In this document: positions 6,670-16,598 of the stretch, in pieces
Numbering within the stretch: the first letter of the stretch is position 1
Layout of the letters: each line of letters opens with the position of its first letter
DNA from: Clostridiales bacterium
GTDB lineage: Bacteria; Bacillota; Clostridia; Mahellales; Mahellaceae
Assembly (NCBI GenBank): GCA_030156435.1
Contig: JASGMM010000016.1
Location: 1 to 35,415, forward strand
Direction: 5' to 3'
Length of the DNA: 35,415 nt
Notes under the pieces: model-generated
The model's input: the letters and a program-made list of their open reading frames with translations, nothing else
Told to the model about the DNA's origin: nothing
Database searches by the model: none
Program-made: the position numbers and the translations under genes

Positions 6670-7149
6670 TTGATCATTGCTTTAGGCAGCGACCACGCTG
6701 GATTTCCTCTCAAAGAGGAGATAAAAAACCATCTGCAACAAAAAGGCATAGAATATAAGGATTATGGCTGCTATAGCCTCGAATCGGTGGATTATCCAGA
6801 CATAGCCGAGACGGTGGCACTGGCTGTAGTGCAAGGCCAGTGCGATAAAGGCATATTGGTGTGTGGCACCGGTATAGGTGTATCCATAGCCGCCAACAAG
6901 GTGCCAGGCATACGCGCGGCGTTGTGCGGCGACGTATTCTCAGCCAAAGCGTCGGTGGAGCACAACGATGCCAATATACTCACTATGGGCCAGCGGGTGA
7001 CAGGTCCCGGTTTGGCTATCGAGATAGTGGACGCATGGCTGGCGGCTGCGTTTCTCGGAGGCCGACACAAACGGCGTGTGGACAAGATTACGGCATTGGA
7101 TAGAAAATACGGCCGATGCCTTAGCGAGGAGAAAATAGATGGGCAATAA
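6670..7149 (+). CDS. rpiB: Ribose-5-phosphate isomerase B
   Basis: A 159-residue cytoplasmic enzyme that interconverts ribose 5-phosphate and ribulose 5-phosphate in the pentose phosphate pathway. It shows the RpiB/LacAB hallmarks [13 protein letters not shown] at the N-terminus, the catalytic-Cys loop [20 protein letters not shown] near residue 64, and [12 protein letters not shown] near residue 98. I prefer the TTG at 6670, which stands 6 bases after AAGGAAGGTG, over the in-frame GTG at 6661 that lies within that ribosome site. The stop overlaps the start of upp by 11 bases. First gene of a block feeding sugar phosphates and pyrimidines. Confidence 0.95.
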   Translation: MIIALGSDHAGFPLKEEIKNHLQQKGIEYKDYGCYSLESVDYPDIAETVALAVVQGQCDKGILVCGTGIGVSIAANKVPGIRAALCGDVFSAKASVEHNDANILTMGQRVTGPGLAIEIVDAWLAAAFLGGRHKRRVDKITALDRKYGRCLSEEKIDGQ

Positions 7150-7771
7150 TGTTATAGTGCTGGATCATCCTCTTATACAACATAAATTGACGTTGTTGCG
7201 TGATAAAAGCACCGGTTCAAAAGAGTTCCGCGAATTGCTGGATGAAATAGCTATGCTTATGGCCTATGAGGTCACGCGCGATTTACCCCTTAAGGAGGTC
7301 GAGATAGAAACACCGGTAGGTAAAGCCCGCAGCCGTGTCATATCGGGTAAAAAGCTGGCGGTCATAGCCATATTAAGGGCAGGCCTCGGTATGACCGACG
7401 GCATACTGCGCTTGGTGCCCGCCGCTAAAGTGGGGCATATAGGTCTCTACCGCGATCCGGATACACTAAGGCCGGTGGATTATTATTGCAAGCTGCCTGG
7501 GGACATACAGGAGCGCGATGTCATACTGGTTGATCCTATGCTGGCCACAGGGGGATCGGCTGATGAAGCGATTAAGCTGCTTGAACAGAAAGGCGCCAGA
7601 AGCATCAAATTGATGTGTCTGATAGCCTCGCGAGAGGGTATAGAATACATAAATCATCAGCATCCGGATGTACCTATATATACGGCGGCCATAGACGAAA
7701 AGCTAAACGAGCACGGTTATATTGTACCGGGATTAGGCGATGCGGGAGATAGATTATTTGGCACTAAATAA
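7139..7771 (+). CDS. upp: Uracil phosphoribosyltransferase
   Basis: A 210-residue salvage enzyme making UMP from uracil and PRPP. Evidence is the N-terminal [16 protein letters not shown], the central [13 protein letters not shown], the PRPP-binding loop [15 protein letters not shown] near residue 130, and the uracil-binding C-terminal [17 protein letters not shown]. Length is the usual 208-210. The start overlaps the rpiB stop, with the ribosome site GCGAGGAG, so the two genes are translationally coupled; PRPP derives from the rpiB product. Confidence 0.97.
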   Translation: MGNNVIVLDHPLIQHKLTLLRDKSTGSKEFRELLDEIAMLMAYEVTRDLPLKEVEIETPVGKARSRVISGKKLAVIAILRAGLGMTDGILRLVPAAKVGHIGLYRDPDTLRPVDYYCKLPGDIQERDVILVDPMLATGGSADEAIKLLEQKGARSIKLMCLIASREGIEYINHQHPDVPIYTAAIDEKLNEHGYIVPGLGDAGDRLFGTK

Positions 7772-7803
7772 AGGCTGTAGGGGATGAGCATTGTGGGGTA
7801 GCA

Positions 7804-9087
7804 TTGACGATATTTACTGTTACCTATGCGTTGATTATCAGCGAGAAGATACATCGTTCGGTTATCGGCATTATAGGGGCACTGGTATTGATAGTTTTTG
7901 GCATACTGAGCTTTGAGCAGGCTATAGATTATATAAACTGGGAGACAATAGGCCTGCTCATGGGCATGTTTACTTTGGTGGCGCTGTTGTCGGAAGCAGG
8001 TTTTTTCTCTTTTATGGCACTATGGACGGCCAGACTGTTTCATTATAAAGCCAGATTGATATTTATAGCCTTTCCAGTGCTGGCAGCACTACTGGCGGCA
8101 TTTATGGACAGCGTTACGGTCACATTATTTCTGACGCTTTTGACATTGAGGTTATGCAGGCTATTTAAAACCGATCCGGTTCCTTTTGTTATAGCGGAGG
8201 TTATGGCTGCCAATGTAGGCGGTGCCGCTACGCTGGTAGGAGACCCCCCAAATGTTATAATAGGTACCATAATGGGTTATAGTTTCAGCGATTTTGCCAC
8301 CAATACCGGGCCTATAGCAGTAATAGCGATAGCAGTATTAATGCTCTACCTTTATTTTACGCACAGGTCTTTATTCGGTAGTGATGGCGAGGATATCGTT
8401 AATGAGGATACGAAAAGTATGAATCCGGCGGCGGCAATAAAGAGCACCTTTCTTTTGCGGCTGGGCCTTATAGCCTTTGCAGCGGCGGTAGCGGGTTTGA
8501 TACTCAAGGAACCTATAAAGGCATGGTTTGGCGTGGAATATAATTCGGCGGTAGCTGCTCTTTTACCGGCGTCCATAGCGTTGGCGTTTTTAGGGGAGCA
8601 TGCGCATAGAATTATAGATCATTTGGATTACGATATACTGCTTTTTTTCATGGCCTTATTCGTCATAGTAGGAGGTCTCGAGGCTACGGGTGCCATAGAG
8701 GTGATGGCCCAGTGGTTGGTATCATTGGCAGGCGGCAGCGCCCTGGGTATGATATTTCTGCTGCTTTTTGGAACTGGCATAACCAGTGCGGTGGTGGACA
8801 ATGTGCCGCTGGCTTTGGCCATGTCCTATATTATCAAGAGTATATCGCAGGCGGGTGGCCTGGCGCTGCCGCTTATGGTATGGACGCTGGCGCTGGGTGT
8901 GGACATAGGCGGCAACATGACGCCTATAGGGGCATCGGCCAATGTGGTAGCATATAGCCTCTTAAAGAGTAAGGATACATCGGTGAGCTGGGCATACTGG
9001 TTAAAAGAAGCCGTGATACCGACGCTGCTGGTACTGGGTGTGTGCTATGGCATGTTGTTAATCAAACTTTATACGGGATGGTACTGA
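7804..9087 (+). CDS. ArsB/NhaD/CitM-superfamily permease
   Basis: A 427-residue membrane protein with about 11-12 hydrophobic segments. The block GGAATLVGDPPNVIIG near residue 140 is the signature of the ion-transporter superfamily that contains ArsB arsenite pumps, NhaD antiporters and citrate transporters. A second repeat-half motif, DIGGNMTPIGASANVVA, lies near residue 365; the two pseudo-symmetric re-entrant loops are typical. The TTG at 7804 is the first start available, and its ribosome site is weak. Substrate cannot be decided: there is no arsR or ars gene nearby. It sits between upp and the dCMP deaminase in the same direction. Confidence 0.87.
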   Translation: MTIFTVTYALIISEKIHRSVIGIIGALVLIVFGILSFEQAIDYINWETIGLLMGMFTLVALLSEAGFFSFMALWTARLFHYKARLIFIAFPVLAALLAAFMDSVTVTLFLTLLTLRLCRLFKTDPVPFVIAEVMAANVGGAATLVGDPPNVIIGTIMGYSFSDFATNTGPIAVIAIAVLMLYLYFTHRSLFGSDGEDIVNEDTKSMNPAAAIKSTFLLRLGLIAFAAAVAGLILKEPIKAWFGVEYNSAVAALLPASIALAFLGEHAHRIIDHLDYDILLFFMALFVIVGGLEATGAIEVMAQWLVSLAGGSALGMIFLLLFGTGITSAVVDNVPLALAMSYIIKSISQAGGLALPLMVWTLALGVDIGGNMTPIGASANVVAYSLLKSKDTSVSWAYWLKEAVIPTLLVLGVCYGMLLIKLYTGWY

Positions 9088-9099
9088 GGAGGAACGAAG

Positions 9100-9612
9100 A
9101 TGAGGCCATCGTGGGATGAATATTTTATGAATATGGTGGAAATAGTGAAGACCCGCTCGACATGTTTGCGACGCCAGGTAGGCGCTATTATAGTTAAAGA
9201 TAAGCGTATGCTTGCCAGCGGTTATAACGGTGCTCCGACCGGTGTAAGGCACTGCGACGAGGTTGGCTGCCTGCGGGAGCAAATGCATATACCATCGGGT
9301 CAGCGCCAAGAGTTATGCCGCGCCATACATGCCGAACAAAATGCCATAGCTCAGGCAGCTATGATGGGCATAAGCGTAAAGGATGCCACTATTTATATCA
9401 CGACACAGCCGTGTGCCATATGCGCTAAAATGATAATAAACGCCGGCATAACCCGCATAGTATACAAGGGAGATTATCCTGACCAGTTAGCTATGGATTT
9501 GCTGCGCGAGGCGGGCGTAGAAGTGGTCCGCTTTGAAGATGGCAATCTCGTTAAGGTAAGGCTGGATCCATTACCCGATGTGGACGATGGAATGCATGAA
9601 CATGACGATTAG
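9100..9612 (+). CDS. dCMP deaminase family protein (ComEB-like)
   Basis: A 170-residue zinc deaminase that converts dCMP to dUMP, a dTMP precursor. The zinc and proton-shuttle motif HAEQNAI is near residue 76 and PCAICAKM supplies two Cys ligands near residue 106. The N-terminus [17 protein letters not shown] and [13 protein letters not shown] are typical of dCMP deaminases. Strong ribosome site GAGGAGG. In many Clostridia this gene lies between upp and wecB, as it does here. In B. subtilis the homologue is called ComEB from its position in a competence operon; competence involvement is not implied here. Confidence 0.94.
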   Translation: MRPSWDEYFMNMVEIVKTRSTCLRRQVGAIIVKDKRMLASGYNGAPTGVRHCDEVGCLREQMHIPSGQRQELCRAIHAEQNAIAQAAMMGISVKDATIYITTQPCAICAKMIINAGITRIVYKGDYPDQLAMDLLREAGVEVVRFEDGNLVKVRLDPLPDVDDGMHEHDD

Positions 9613-9629
9613 AAGAAAGGGGCAATGCT

Positions 9630-10790
9630 TTGCGTAAAAAAAAGCTTAAGATTATGTCGGTTTTTGGCACGAGGCCCGAGGCTGTTAAAATGGCTCCCCT
9701 TATAAAGGAAATGGGCCGTCATCCCGACTATATAGAAAATATAGTGTGTATAACAGCTCAACACAGGGAGATGCTGGACCAGGTTTTAAGACTGTTTGAT
9801 ATAAAACCAGCTTTTGACTTAAATATAATGCAGGACAGGCAGACGTTAGCCGATATAACTGTAAGAGCTCTTCAAGGTCTGTATGATCTTTACGGACGGA
9901 CAAATCCTGATCTCGTATTGGTGCATGGAGATACCACTACCACATTTGCCGCATCGCTTGCTGCATTTTACAGGCATATAGCCGTGGGCCATGTAGAAGC
10001 AGGGCTGCGGACACATGATAAATATTTTCCGTTTCCGGAGGAGATAAATCGAAAGTTAACCGCTGCCCTAGCCGATCTGCACTTTGCGCCGACTGCTGCT
10101 GCCAAAAAAAATCTCATAAAAGAGAATATATCTGTCGATAATATATTTGTAACCGGAAACACCGTCATAGATGCTTTGCTTACCACCGTCAAGGACGAAT
10201 ATGAATTTCAAACGCCGCAGTTGCAAAGGTTGGATTTCAAAAATCAACGCATTTTGGTAGTAACGGCACACAGGCGTGAAAATATCGGTGCGCCGTTGGA
10301 AAATATATGCCTTGCATTGAAAGAAATCGTTGAAAAGTATGGCGATGTTCATATAATATATCCTGTACATTTAAACCCGTCTGTCCGCGATGCGGTATTT
10401 TCTATGCTCGGCAATATAAAACGCATAATGCTGTTGGATCCGCTGGACACCGAGGAACTGCATAATTTGATGGCCCGCTGTTATCTCGTATTGACCGATT
10501 CGGGCGGGCTTCAGGAGGAAGCACCGTCGCTCGGCAAACCGGTATTGGTGCTGCGCGATGTTACCGAAAGACCGGAGGCGGTAGAGGCCGGTACGGTAAA
10601 GATAATAGGCACCGATGTTGATGCTATAACGAAGGAAACATCACGCCTGCTCGACGATGCCGATGAATATAAGCGCATGGCAAATGCCATAAATCCATAT
10701 GGAGACGGACATGCATCCGAGCGCATAGTTCAAGCCATACTATATAAGTTCAATATATGCAATGATCGTCCTTTAGAGTTTTTACAATAG
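9630..10790 (+). CDS. wecB: UDP-N-acetylglucosamine 2-epimerase (non-hydrolysing)
   Basis: A 386-residue cytoplasmic enzyme that interconverts UDP-GlcNAc and UDP-ManNAc for cell-wall or teichoic-acid polymers. The motifs appear in order: GTRPEAVKMAPLIKEM near residue 13, HGDTTTTFAASLAAFY, VGHVEAGLRT, FPFPEEINRKL, VTAHRREN, and TDSGGLQEEAPSLGKPVLVL followed by RDVTERPEAVEAG. The start is the TTG at 9630, behind GAAAGGGG. The protein extends about 20 residues past the usual end. The following 115 bases to fba are AT-rich and probably hold the next promoter, though no clear -35/-10 pair stands out. Confidence 0.96.
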   Translation: MRKKKLKIMSVFGTRPEAVKMAPLIKEMGRHPDYIENIVCITAQHREMLDQVLRLFDIKPAFDLNIMQDRQTLADITVRALQGLYDLYGRTNPDLVLVHGDTTTTFAASLAAFYRHIAVGHVEAGLRTHDKYFPFPEEINRKLTAALADLHFAPTAAAKKNLIKENISVDNIFVTGNTVIDALLTTVKDEYEFQTPQLQRLDFKNQRILVVTAHRRENIGAPLENICLALKEIVEKYGDVHIIYPVHLNPSVRDAVFSMLGNIKRIMLLDPLDTEELHNLMARCYLVLTDSGGLQEEAPSLGKPVLVLRDVTERPEAVEAGTVKIIGTDVDAITKETSRLLDDADEYKRMANAINPYGDGHASERIVQAILYKFNICNDRPLEFLQ

Positions 10791-10905
10791 CAATTATTGT
10801 TCGGCTGTGCCATTGTGCAAAAGGCTGAAATATAATATGCCGATATGCTGCACGCTGAAACAATCATAAATAAAAATATATAATATAATTGGAGGAATTA
10901 TACAA

Positions 10906-11757
10906 ATGTTAGTAAATACTAGAGAAATGCTTGACAAAGCACGCGAGAAGGGATATGCTATAGGTGCATTCAATATGAGCAATATGGAGATTCTCCAAGC
11001 TATCGTTCAAGCAGCCGAAATCGAAAATGCACCAGTTATAGTGCAGGCCAGCCAGGCCGCATTGAAATACGCAGGAGTAGATTATATAGAAGCGATGGGC
11101 AAATTAGCCGCACAAAAAGTTTCGGTGCCGGTGGCCCTGCATTTGGATCACGGAACCGATTTTAATCTGATCATGTTGTGTATACGTCACGGATTCACTT
11201 CAGTGATGATAGATGGTTCAAAATATCAATTTGAAGAAAATATAGCTATAACCAAGAAGGTAGTAGAGATAGCTCATGCCGTAGATGTTTCGGTAGAAGC
11301 TGAATTGGGTAAGATAGGTGGTACCGAGGACCATATAACAGTTTCGGAGAAAGAAGCATTGTACACGGAGCCGGAAGAAGCGGTGCAATTTGCAAAAGAA
11401 ACAGGCGTAGATAGCCTTGCTATATCCATAGGTACCGCTCATGGCCCATATAAAGGTGAACCCAAGCTGGATTTTGATAGATTGGCTGAAATCAGGAGCA
11501 TATTGGATATTCCGATAGTATTGCACGGCGCATCGGGAGTCCCCGATGAAAGCATACGAAAGGCCGTGGAGAAAGGGGTATGCAAAATAAATATTGACAC
11601 TGAAATACGTCAATCCTTTACAAAGGCCGTAAGAGAGATTCTTGCCGATAATCCCGCAGAATATGACCCGCGTAAAATAGTGGGGGCGGCTAAAGAAGCT
11701 ATGGTAGAAACAGTAAGAGGCAAAATGCGCCTGTTCGGTTGCTCTGGACGAGCGTAA
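10906..11757 (+). CDS. fba: Class II fructose-bisphosphate aldolase
   Basis: A 283-residue zinc aldolase of glycolysis and gluconeogenesis that splits fructose 1,6-bisphosphate. The metal-binding LHLDHGTDF lies near residue 82, [10 protein letters not shown] near 131, the [13 protein letters not shown] loop near 176 and the phosphate-binding [10 protein letters not shown] near 206. The N-terminal [20 protein letters not shown] is standard. Strong ribosome site TTGGAGGAA. It starts a block with fsa and rho, spaced by short gaps. Confidence 0.97.
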   Translation: MLVNTREMLDKAREKGYAIGAFNMSNMEILQAIVQAAEIENAPVIVQASQAALKYAGVDYIEAMGKLAAQKVSVPVALHLDHGTDFNLIMLCIRHGFTSVMIDGSKYQFEENIAITKKVVEIAHAVDVSVEAELGKIGGTEDHITVSEKEALYTEPEEAVQFAKETGVDSLAISIGTAHGPYKGEPKLDFDRLAEIRSILDIPIVLHGASGVPDESIRKAVEKGVCKINIDTEIRQSFTKAVREILADNPAEYDPRKIVGAAKEAMVETVRGKMRLFGCSGRA

Positions 11758-11791
11758 ATACAAAAAAATATTATATCAGGAGGTATTTTCA

Positions 11792-12442
11792 ATGAAGCTT
11801 TTTATAGATACAGCAAATGTGGATGAGATAAAAGAGGCTAATGATTGGGGCGTTATATGCGGCGTTACTACAAATCCGTCGCTTGTAGCTAAAGAGGGCC
11901 GTGATTTTATGCAAGTATTGAAGGAAATATGCGGTATAGTCGATGGTCCTATAAGTGCAGAGGTTATAAGCACACAGCATGAAGGCATGGTGGAAGAGGC
12001 TAAGAAATTAGCCGCTGTGCATCCGAACGTCATAATAAAGATACCCATGCTGCCCGAAGGATTAAAGGCCGTCAAGATATTGAGCCAACAGGGCATAAAA
12101 ACCAATGTTACGCTTATATTTTCAGCGGCCCAGGCACTTTTGGCAGCCAGAGCGGGCGCTACATATGTTAGCCCGTTTGTCGGCAGATTGGATGATGTGG
12201 CCAATGAGGGTATGCAAGTAGTAAAGGATATAGCCGATATATTTTTGCTCCATGATATACCCACGCAGATAATAGCAGCCAGCATAAGGCATCCCATGCA
12301 TGTTATAGAGGCTGCTAAAGCCGGTTCGCATATAGCGACTGTACCATATAAGGTATTGCAGCAGATGTTTTCCCATCCTTTAACCGATATCGGCATAGAG
12401 CGGTTTTTAAAGGATTGGGAAGGAGTCAAATTTAAGTTTTAG
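11792..12442 (+). CDS. fsa: Transaldolase-like / fructose-6-phosphate aldolase
   Basis: A 216-residue short transaldolase of the MipB/TalC type. It begins [16 protein letters not shown], then GVTTNPSL near residue 27, the Schiff-base Lys in NVIIKIPM near residue 83, [16 protein letters not shown] and [13 protein letters not shown]. These proteins carry either transaldolase or fructose-6-phosphate aldolase activity; the sequence alone does not decide. The gene follows fba by 34 bases with the ribosome site CAGGAGG, consistent with one transcript for sugar-phosphate metabolism. Confidence 0.94.
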   Translation: MKLFIDTANVDEIKEANDWGVICGVTTNPSLVAKEGRDFMQVLKEICGIVDGPISAEVISTQHEGMVEEAKKLAAVHPNVIIKIPMLPEGLKAVKILSQQGIKTNVTLIFSAAQALLAARAGATYVSPFVGRLDDVANEGMQVVKDIADIFLLHDIPTQIIAASIRHPMHVIEAAKAGSHIATVPYKVLQQMFSHPLTDIGIERFLKDWEGVKFKF

Positions 12443-12458
12443 AAAGGAGAATGCATTT

Positions 12459-14174
12459 TTGGATTTTGATAATTTAGAAGAAAAGGGTATATTCGAATTA
12501 CGCGATATAGGTCGTCAGGTAGGCGTAAAAGGCGTAACTCGTTATAGAAAACAGCAGTTGCTGGATATGATAAAGCAAAAACTCGATGAGATGCGCCAAG
12601 AATATAAAAAGTCACAGCCGGAACAAGTTTCAATAGAAGAAAATAAATCAGAGCCGATTGTAGAGGAAGCAGAGCCAGAGGAGGATATCGACGAGGTCGA
12701 TACCACTATAGAACCGGAGTTTGAAGATGAAGTAGATATTGAGCCTGAGATTGAAGATGAGGTTGAGCAACCGAGGCGCGAGCAGCCCAGATATGAGCAA
12801 CCTAGGCGCGAGCAACCGCCATACGATCAACCCAGGTATGATCAACCGAGACGCGATCAATCCGGATATGATAGGCCTAATGGTCGAATCGACCGCAATT
12901 CGCCGCAAACCGGTGAGCGCTATAACCGATGGGGAGGCACGCAGACGAATCACTATCAGCGTCAGCCGTACGGTTATCAGCAAAGGTCTACAGGCGTGCC
13001 GGAATCGTTAAAGGAGCTGGAATACGGTGATGCTGAGGGAGTACTTGAGGTGTTGCCGGATGGTTACGGCTTTTTACGATCTGAAAATTATCTGCCTGGC
13101 AATAAAGACGTATATATATCGCAGTCTCAAATAAGACGTTTCGGCTTGCGAACGGGTGATCTCGTCAAAGGTAAGACTAGGCAGGCTAAAGAAGGCGAAA
13201 AATTTCAGGCGCTTCTTTATGTTACCAGCGTAAACGGTGAAGACCCAGAAACGGCTCTGAGGAGGAAACCGTTCGATGAATTGACGCCCATCTTCCCCGA
13301 CGAAAGGATAACACTGGAGGATCATGATAACCCGCAAGAGCTCTCTACGAGGCTTATAGATCTTATAGCGCCTATAGGCAAAGGCCAGCGAGGCCTTATA
13401 GTATCGCCGCCCAAAGCCGGTAAGACTATATTGCTTAAAAAGATAGCCAACAGCATAACAAAAAACTTTCCGGATATCCATGTAATAGTATTGCTCATAG
13501 ACGAGCGTCCTGAAGAAGTTACCGATATGAAACGATCTATAAAAGGAGAGGTTATATATTCCACATTCGATGAAATGCCGGAGCACCACGCCAAGGTATC
13601 GGAAATGGTGTTGGAGAGGGCCAAAAGGCTAGTGGAACATAAAAAGGACGTCGTTATATTGTTGGATAGCATCACGCGGCTGTCCAGAGCGTACAATCTT
13701 ACTATAGCACCTACCGGCAGAAGCCTATCCGGAGGATTGGATCCCGGCGCTTTATACAAACCTAAGAAATTCTTCGGCTCGGCCAGAAATATAGAAGAAG
13801 GCGGCAGCCTTACCATAATAGCCACGGCGCTCATTGAGACCGGTAGCCGCATGGATGACGTTATATTTGAGGAATTCAAGGGCACAGGCAATATGGAGAT
13901 CTATCTCGACCGCAAGTTATCAGAGAAACGTATATTCCCTGCCGTAGACATAAATCGTTCCGGCACTCGCCGTGAAGAACTGCTGCTTTCGCAGAAAGAA
14001 ATGGAATGTATATGGGCTATACGCAAAGCTTTGAGTTCTATGGGTACTTCCGAAGTGACCGAATATCTTATAAGCCGACTTATAAAAACCTCTTCCAATG
14101 AAGAATTTATCGATATGATAAAGGATGGTTTGAGCAATCTTAGCACTGAAGAAAGGGCTATCTTAGCCAGATAA
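12459..14174 (+). CDS. rho: Transcription termination factor Rho with a long disordered insert
   Basis: A 571-residue RNA-dependent ATPase that terminates transcription. An N-terminal Rho domain ([20 protein letters not shown]) covers about residues 1-45. An acidic run at about 50-105 is followed by an Arg/Gln/Pro/Tyr-rich insert to about 180. The cold-shock-type RNA-binding domain ([18 protein letters not shown]) is at about 190-260. The Walker A loop SPPKAGKT is near 316 and Walker [14 protein letters not shown] near 400. The Q-loop/R-loop region and the C-terminus are complete. Rho is usually about 420 residues, so the insert adds about 130. The TTG start follows AGAAAGGAG. It lies 16 bases after fsa, and the next gene follows by 4 bases. 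Confidence 0.97.
   Translation: MDFDNLEEKGIFELRDIGRQVGVKGVTRYRKQQLLDMIKQKLDEMRQEYKKSQPEQVSIEENKSEPIVEEAEPEEDIDEVDTTIEPEFEDEVDIEPEIEDEVEQPRREQPRYEQPRREQPPYDQPRYDQPRRDQSGYDRPNGRIDRNSPQTGERYNRWGGTQTNHYQRQPYGYQQRSTGVPESLKELEYGDAEGVLEVLPDGYGFLRSENYLPGNKDVYISQSQIRRFGLRTGDLVKGKTRQAKEGEKFQALLYVTSVNGEDPETALRRKPFDELTPIFPDERITLEDHDNPQELSTRLIDLIAPIGKGQRGLIVSPPKAGKTILLKKIANSITKNFPDIHVIVLLIDERPEEVTDMKRSIKGEVIYSTFDEMPEHHAKVSEMVLERAKRLVEHKKDVVILLDSITRLSRAYNLTIAPTGRSLSGGLDPGALYKPKKFFGSARNIEEGGSLTIIATALIETGSRMDDVIFEEFKGTGNMEIYLDRKLSEKRIFPAVDINRSGTRREELLLSQKEMECIWAIRKALSSMGTSEVTEYLISRLIKTSSNEEFIDMIKDGLSNLSTEERAILAR
12766..12860 (+). repeat. Degenerate tandem repeat in rho encoding [10 protein letters not shown] units
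   Basis: Short repeats of 12-24 bases encode seven or so units of type Q-P-(R/P)-(R/Y)-(E/D) in the disordered insert of Rho. The unit alternates Arg and Tyr before Glu/Asp-Gln-Pro. Confidence 0.75.
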
Positions 14175-14178
14175 GACT

Positions 14179-14748
14179 ATGGCTTTGCTAAAGCTTAAAC
14201 CCTTGATGGAAGAGGTGGCTAATTGTACCAAATGTCCATTAGCGCAGAGCCGTACGCATACAGTGTTCGGCGAAGGCAATTTAAATGCCCGCCTGATGTT
14301 TGTGGGTGAGGGGCCGGGCAAAGACGAAGACTTGCAGGGCCGGCCGTTTGTGGGGAGAGCCGGCCAGTTACTGGATAGCATGCTGGAAGCCATAGGGATA
14401 AAACGTTCTGAAGTATATATAGCCAATGTAGTCAAATGCCGTCCGCCTCAAAACCGCGTTCCCACACCGAGCGAAGCCAAAGCATGCCTGCCGTATCTGC
14501 GCAATCAGGTGGCTATAATAAAGCCGAAGATAATAGTATGCCTTGGCGCTACGGCAGCCAAACACCTAATAGATCCCGATTTTAAGATAACCCAGCAAAG
14601 GGGGCAATGGATAGAGCGCAAAGGCTATTACTTTATTGCGACCTTTCATCCGGCAGCGATATTGAGGGATCCAAGCAAAAAGAAGCCGGCGTGGGAAGAT
14701 TTTATTCTGATAAAAGAAAAATATCTTGCGGAAGGATTGGATGCATGA
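14179..14748 (+). CDS. Type-4 uracil-DNA glycosylase (4Fe-4S)
   Basis: A 189-residue DNA-repair enzyme that removes uracil from DNA. The N-terminal CTKCPLA pair (residues 16 and 19) plus Cys in VVKCRPPQNR and KACLPYL make the four-Cys iron-sulphur site of family 4. The active-site motif reads GEGPGKDEDLQGRPFVGRAG, close to the usual GEAPGxxED. The second motif HPAAILRDP is near residue 157. The start ATG lies 4 bases after the rho stop and lacks a clear ribosome site, so it probably depends on translational coupling. It overlaps the next gene by 4 bases (ATGA). Confidence 0.94.
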   Translation: MALLKLKPLMEEVANCTKCPLAQSRTHTVFGEGNLNARLMFVGEGPGKDEDLQGRPFVGRAGQLLDSMLEAIGIKRSEVYIANVVKCRPPQNRVPTPSEAKACLPYLRNQVAIIKPKIIVCLGATAAKHLIDPDFKITQQRGQWIERKGYYFIATFHPAAILRDPSKKKPAWEDFILIKEKYLAEGLDA

Positions 14749-16598
14749 GAGGGGAAAAGGATTTTTTAACAGCGCTTAAAGATAAAGCTTTATTGTGTGA
14801 CGGCGCTATGGGGACCATGTTGCGCGAGCGCGGGGCCGATAGCGAAATATGCCTTGAGTACACGAACATATCGCAGCCCGATATGGTACTGACCTTGCAC
14901 AAGGATTATATAAGTGCTGGTGCAGATATAATAGAGACTAATACGTTTGGGGCCAATAGATTTAAACTAGCTGTTTATGGCTTAGAGGATAGGGTTGCGG
15001 ACATAAACCGACAGGCTGCGAAATTGGCCAGGCAGGCGGCAGGGGATAACATTTGGGTTTTAGGTGCAGTTGGACCTATAGGCGTGCCGCTGATACCGGT
15101 GAACGAGAAGGATCGCGGCGATATTTATGAAGCTTATAGGGAGCAGATAGAGGCATTGTGCTGCGAAGGCGTGGATGCTATTATAGCCGAGACGATGGGC
15201 AGCACGCTCGAAGCTGAGATGGCTATAAAAGCCGCTAAGGACGCGGCCGATATTCCTGTGATATGTCAATTTTCTTTATTGCCTGATGGCTTTGATTCTT
15301 CTGGCGAAAGCTTGCAGAGTGTAGCGGAGTTTCTAAAGCATTGCAACGCTGATGTAGTCGGATTAAACTGTGGCAGCGGTCCGCGCGACATGGTAGAATT
15401 TATGAAATTCATTGCGGAATATATGGATGGTTCTAAATTCTTATCCATACAGCCAAACGCGGGTTTCGCTTATTATGCGCAAGGCCGGCTTCAATACAAA
15501 GCCAAAGCCGATTACTTTGCATCGTATGTAAAGGACTATATTGGACTCAAAGTAAATATAATAGGCGGTTGCTGTGGTACCACGCCGCAGCATATAGCAG
15601 CAATGCGCAGCGTATTGGATGAGAACACGAGGCTTGAAACATCGAATACGATTACCGTGGAGCCTGGTACGATTACGTCAGAAGTAAGCCGATCCGAATT
15701 GACACAGCTTGGCATTGCAAGGACCGGTAATATTTTAGAAAAGATAGAACGGAAATTTGTTGTGACGGTGGAAATGGATCCACCTAAAGGCACGGATATA
15801 GAAAAAGCATTGGAAGGTGCGCGCGCCTTGAAATCCTGCGGCGTGGATGCCGTCAATATAGCCGACAGCCCCATGGCCAGGGTAAGGGTAAGCCCTATAG
15901 CACTGGCGACGCGCATAAAACAGGAGGTAGGTCTGGATGCTATATTGCATTTCACGTGCAGGGACAGAAATCTTATAGGTATCCAATCCGAGCTTATAGG
16001 CGCAGCCGTTCTTGGCATAAACAATGTGCTGGCTTTAACAGGGGACCCGCCTTCTATCGGGGATCATCCCAAGGCCACGGGTGTTTTCGATATAACATCG
16101 GAAGGGCTGGTATACATATTGGATGCCTTGAATCGAGGCCGCGACTATATGGGTAATGCCTTGGAGGGCAGCACAAATTTTGCCATAGGCGTAGCCTTTA
16201 ACCCCAATGCCGATGATCCTGGAGCAGAGCTTGAGAAATTGGCTAAAAAAATCGAAAATGGTGCTAACTTCATACAAACACAACCCATATATGATATGCA
16301 AACCGTTGAAAAAATGGTAAAGAACATAGCTGATTATAATATACCGGTCCTTATGGGCATATTGCCGCTTAGGAGTTATAAACATGCAGAGTTTTTGCAT
16401 AATGAGGTGCCGGGTATAACTATACCACTTGACATACGCCAACGCATGAAAAATGCCGGCGATAATGCTCTGGATGAAGGCGTGGCCATAGCGGCCGAGC
16501 TGATAAAGGAATGCCGGGGCATGGTTAGCGGCGTTTATATAATGCCACCGTTTGGACGGTATGATATGGTGGAAAAGATAATGGCCGAGATAGCTTGA
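14745..16598 (+). CDS. Bifunctional homocysteine S-methyltransferase / methylenetetrahydrofolate reductase (YitJ type)
   Basis: A 617-residue fusion enzyme linking folate C1 units to methionine synthesis. Residues 1-285 are a homocysteine methyltransferase domain with LLCDGAMGTMLRERG, GLNCGSGP and the zinc Cys pair in IIGGCCGTTPQHIAAM. Residues about 335-617 are a MetF-like TIM barrel (VTVEMDPPKGTDIEKAL, GVDAVNIADSPMARVRVSP, ALTGDPPSIGDHPKATGVFD). This matches B. subtilis YitJ in size and order. An in-frame ATG at 14607 lies deep inside the preceding gene, so I use 14745, which forms an ATGA overlap with the glycosylase and follows GGAAGG. No SAM riboswitch leader is present, unlike many metF/yitJ genes, because the gene is internal to an operon. 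Confidence 0.95.
   Translation: MRGEKDFLTALKDKALLCDGAMGTMLRERGADSEICLEYTNISQPDMVLTLHKDYISAGADIIETNTFGANRFKLAVYGLEDRVADINRQAAKLARQAAGDNIWVLGAVGPIGVPLIPVNEKDRGDIYEAYREQIEALCCEGVDAIIAETMGSTLEAEMAIKAAKDAADIPVICQFSLLPDGFDSSGESLQSVAEFLKHCNADVVGLNCGSGPRDMVEFMKFIAEYMDGSKFLSIQPNAGFAYYAQGRLQYKAKADYFASYVKDYIGLKVNIIGGCCGTTPQHIAAMRSVLDENTRLETSNTITVEPGTITSEVSRSELTQLGIARTGNILEKIERKFVVTVEMDPPKGTDIEKALEGARALKSCGVDAVNIADSPMARVRVSPIALATRIKQEVGLDAILHFTCRDRNLIGIQSELIGAAVLGINNVLALTGDPPSIGDHPKATGVFDITSEGLVYILDALNRGRDYMGNALEGSTNFAIGVAFNPNADDPGAELEKLAKKIENGANFIQTQPIYDMQTVEKMVKNIADYNIPVLMGILPLRSYKHAEFLHNEVPGITIPLDIRQRMKNAGDNALDEGVAIAAELIKECRGMVSGVYIMPPFGRYDMVEKIMAEIA

Noticed and set aside
6417-6758. Open frame of 113 codons before rpiB
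   Set aside because: It has no ribosome site, a Cys/Ala/Arg-rich composition without helix or sheet rhythm, and runs out of frame into rpiB. A decayed gene remains possible but unsupported.
14607-14744. 46-codon upstream extension of the YitJ-type gene
   Set aside because: It lies wholly inside the uracil-DNA glycosylase frame and has no family homology; the ATGA overlap with a ribosome site gives the proper start.
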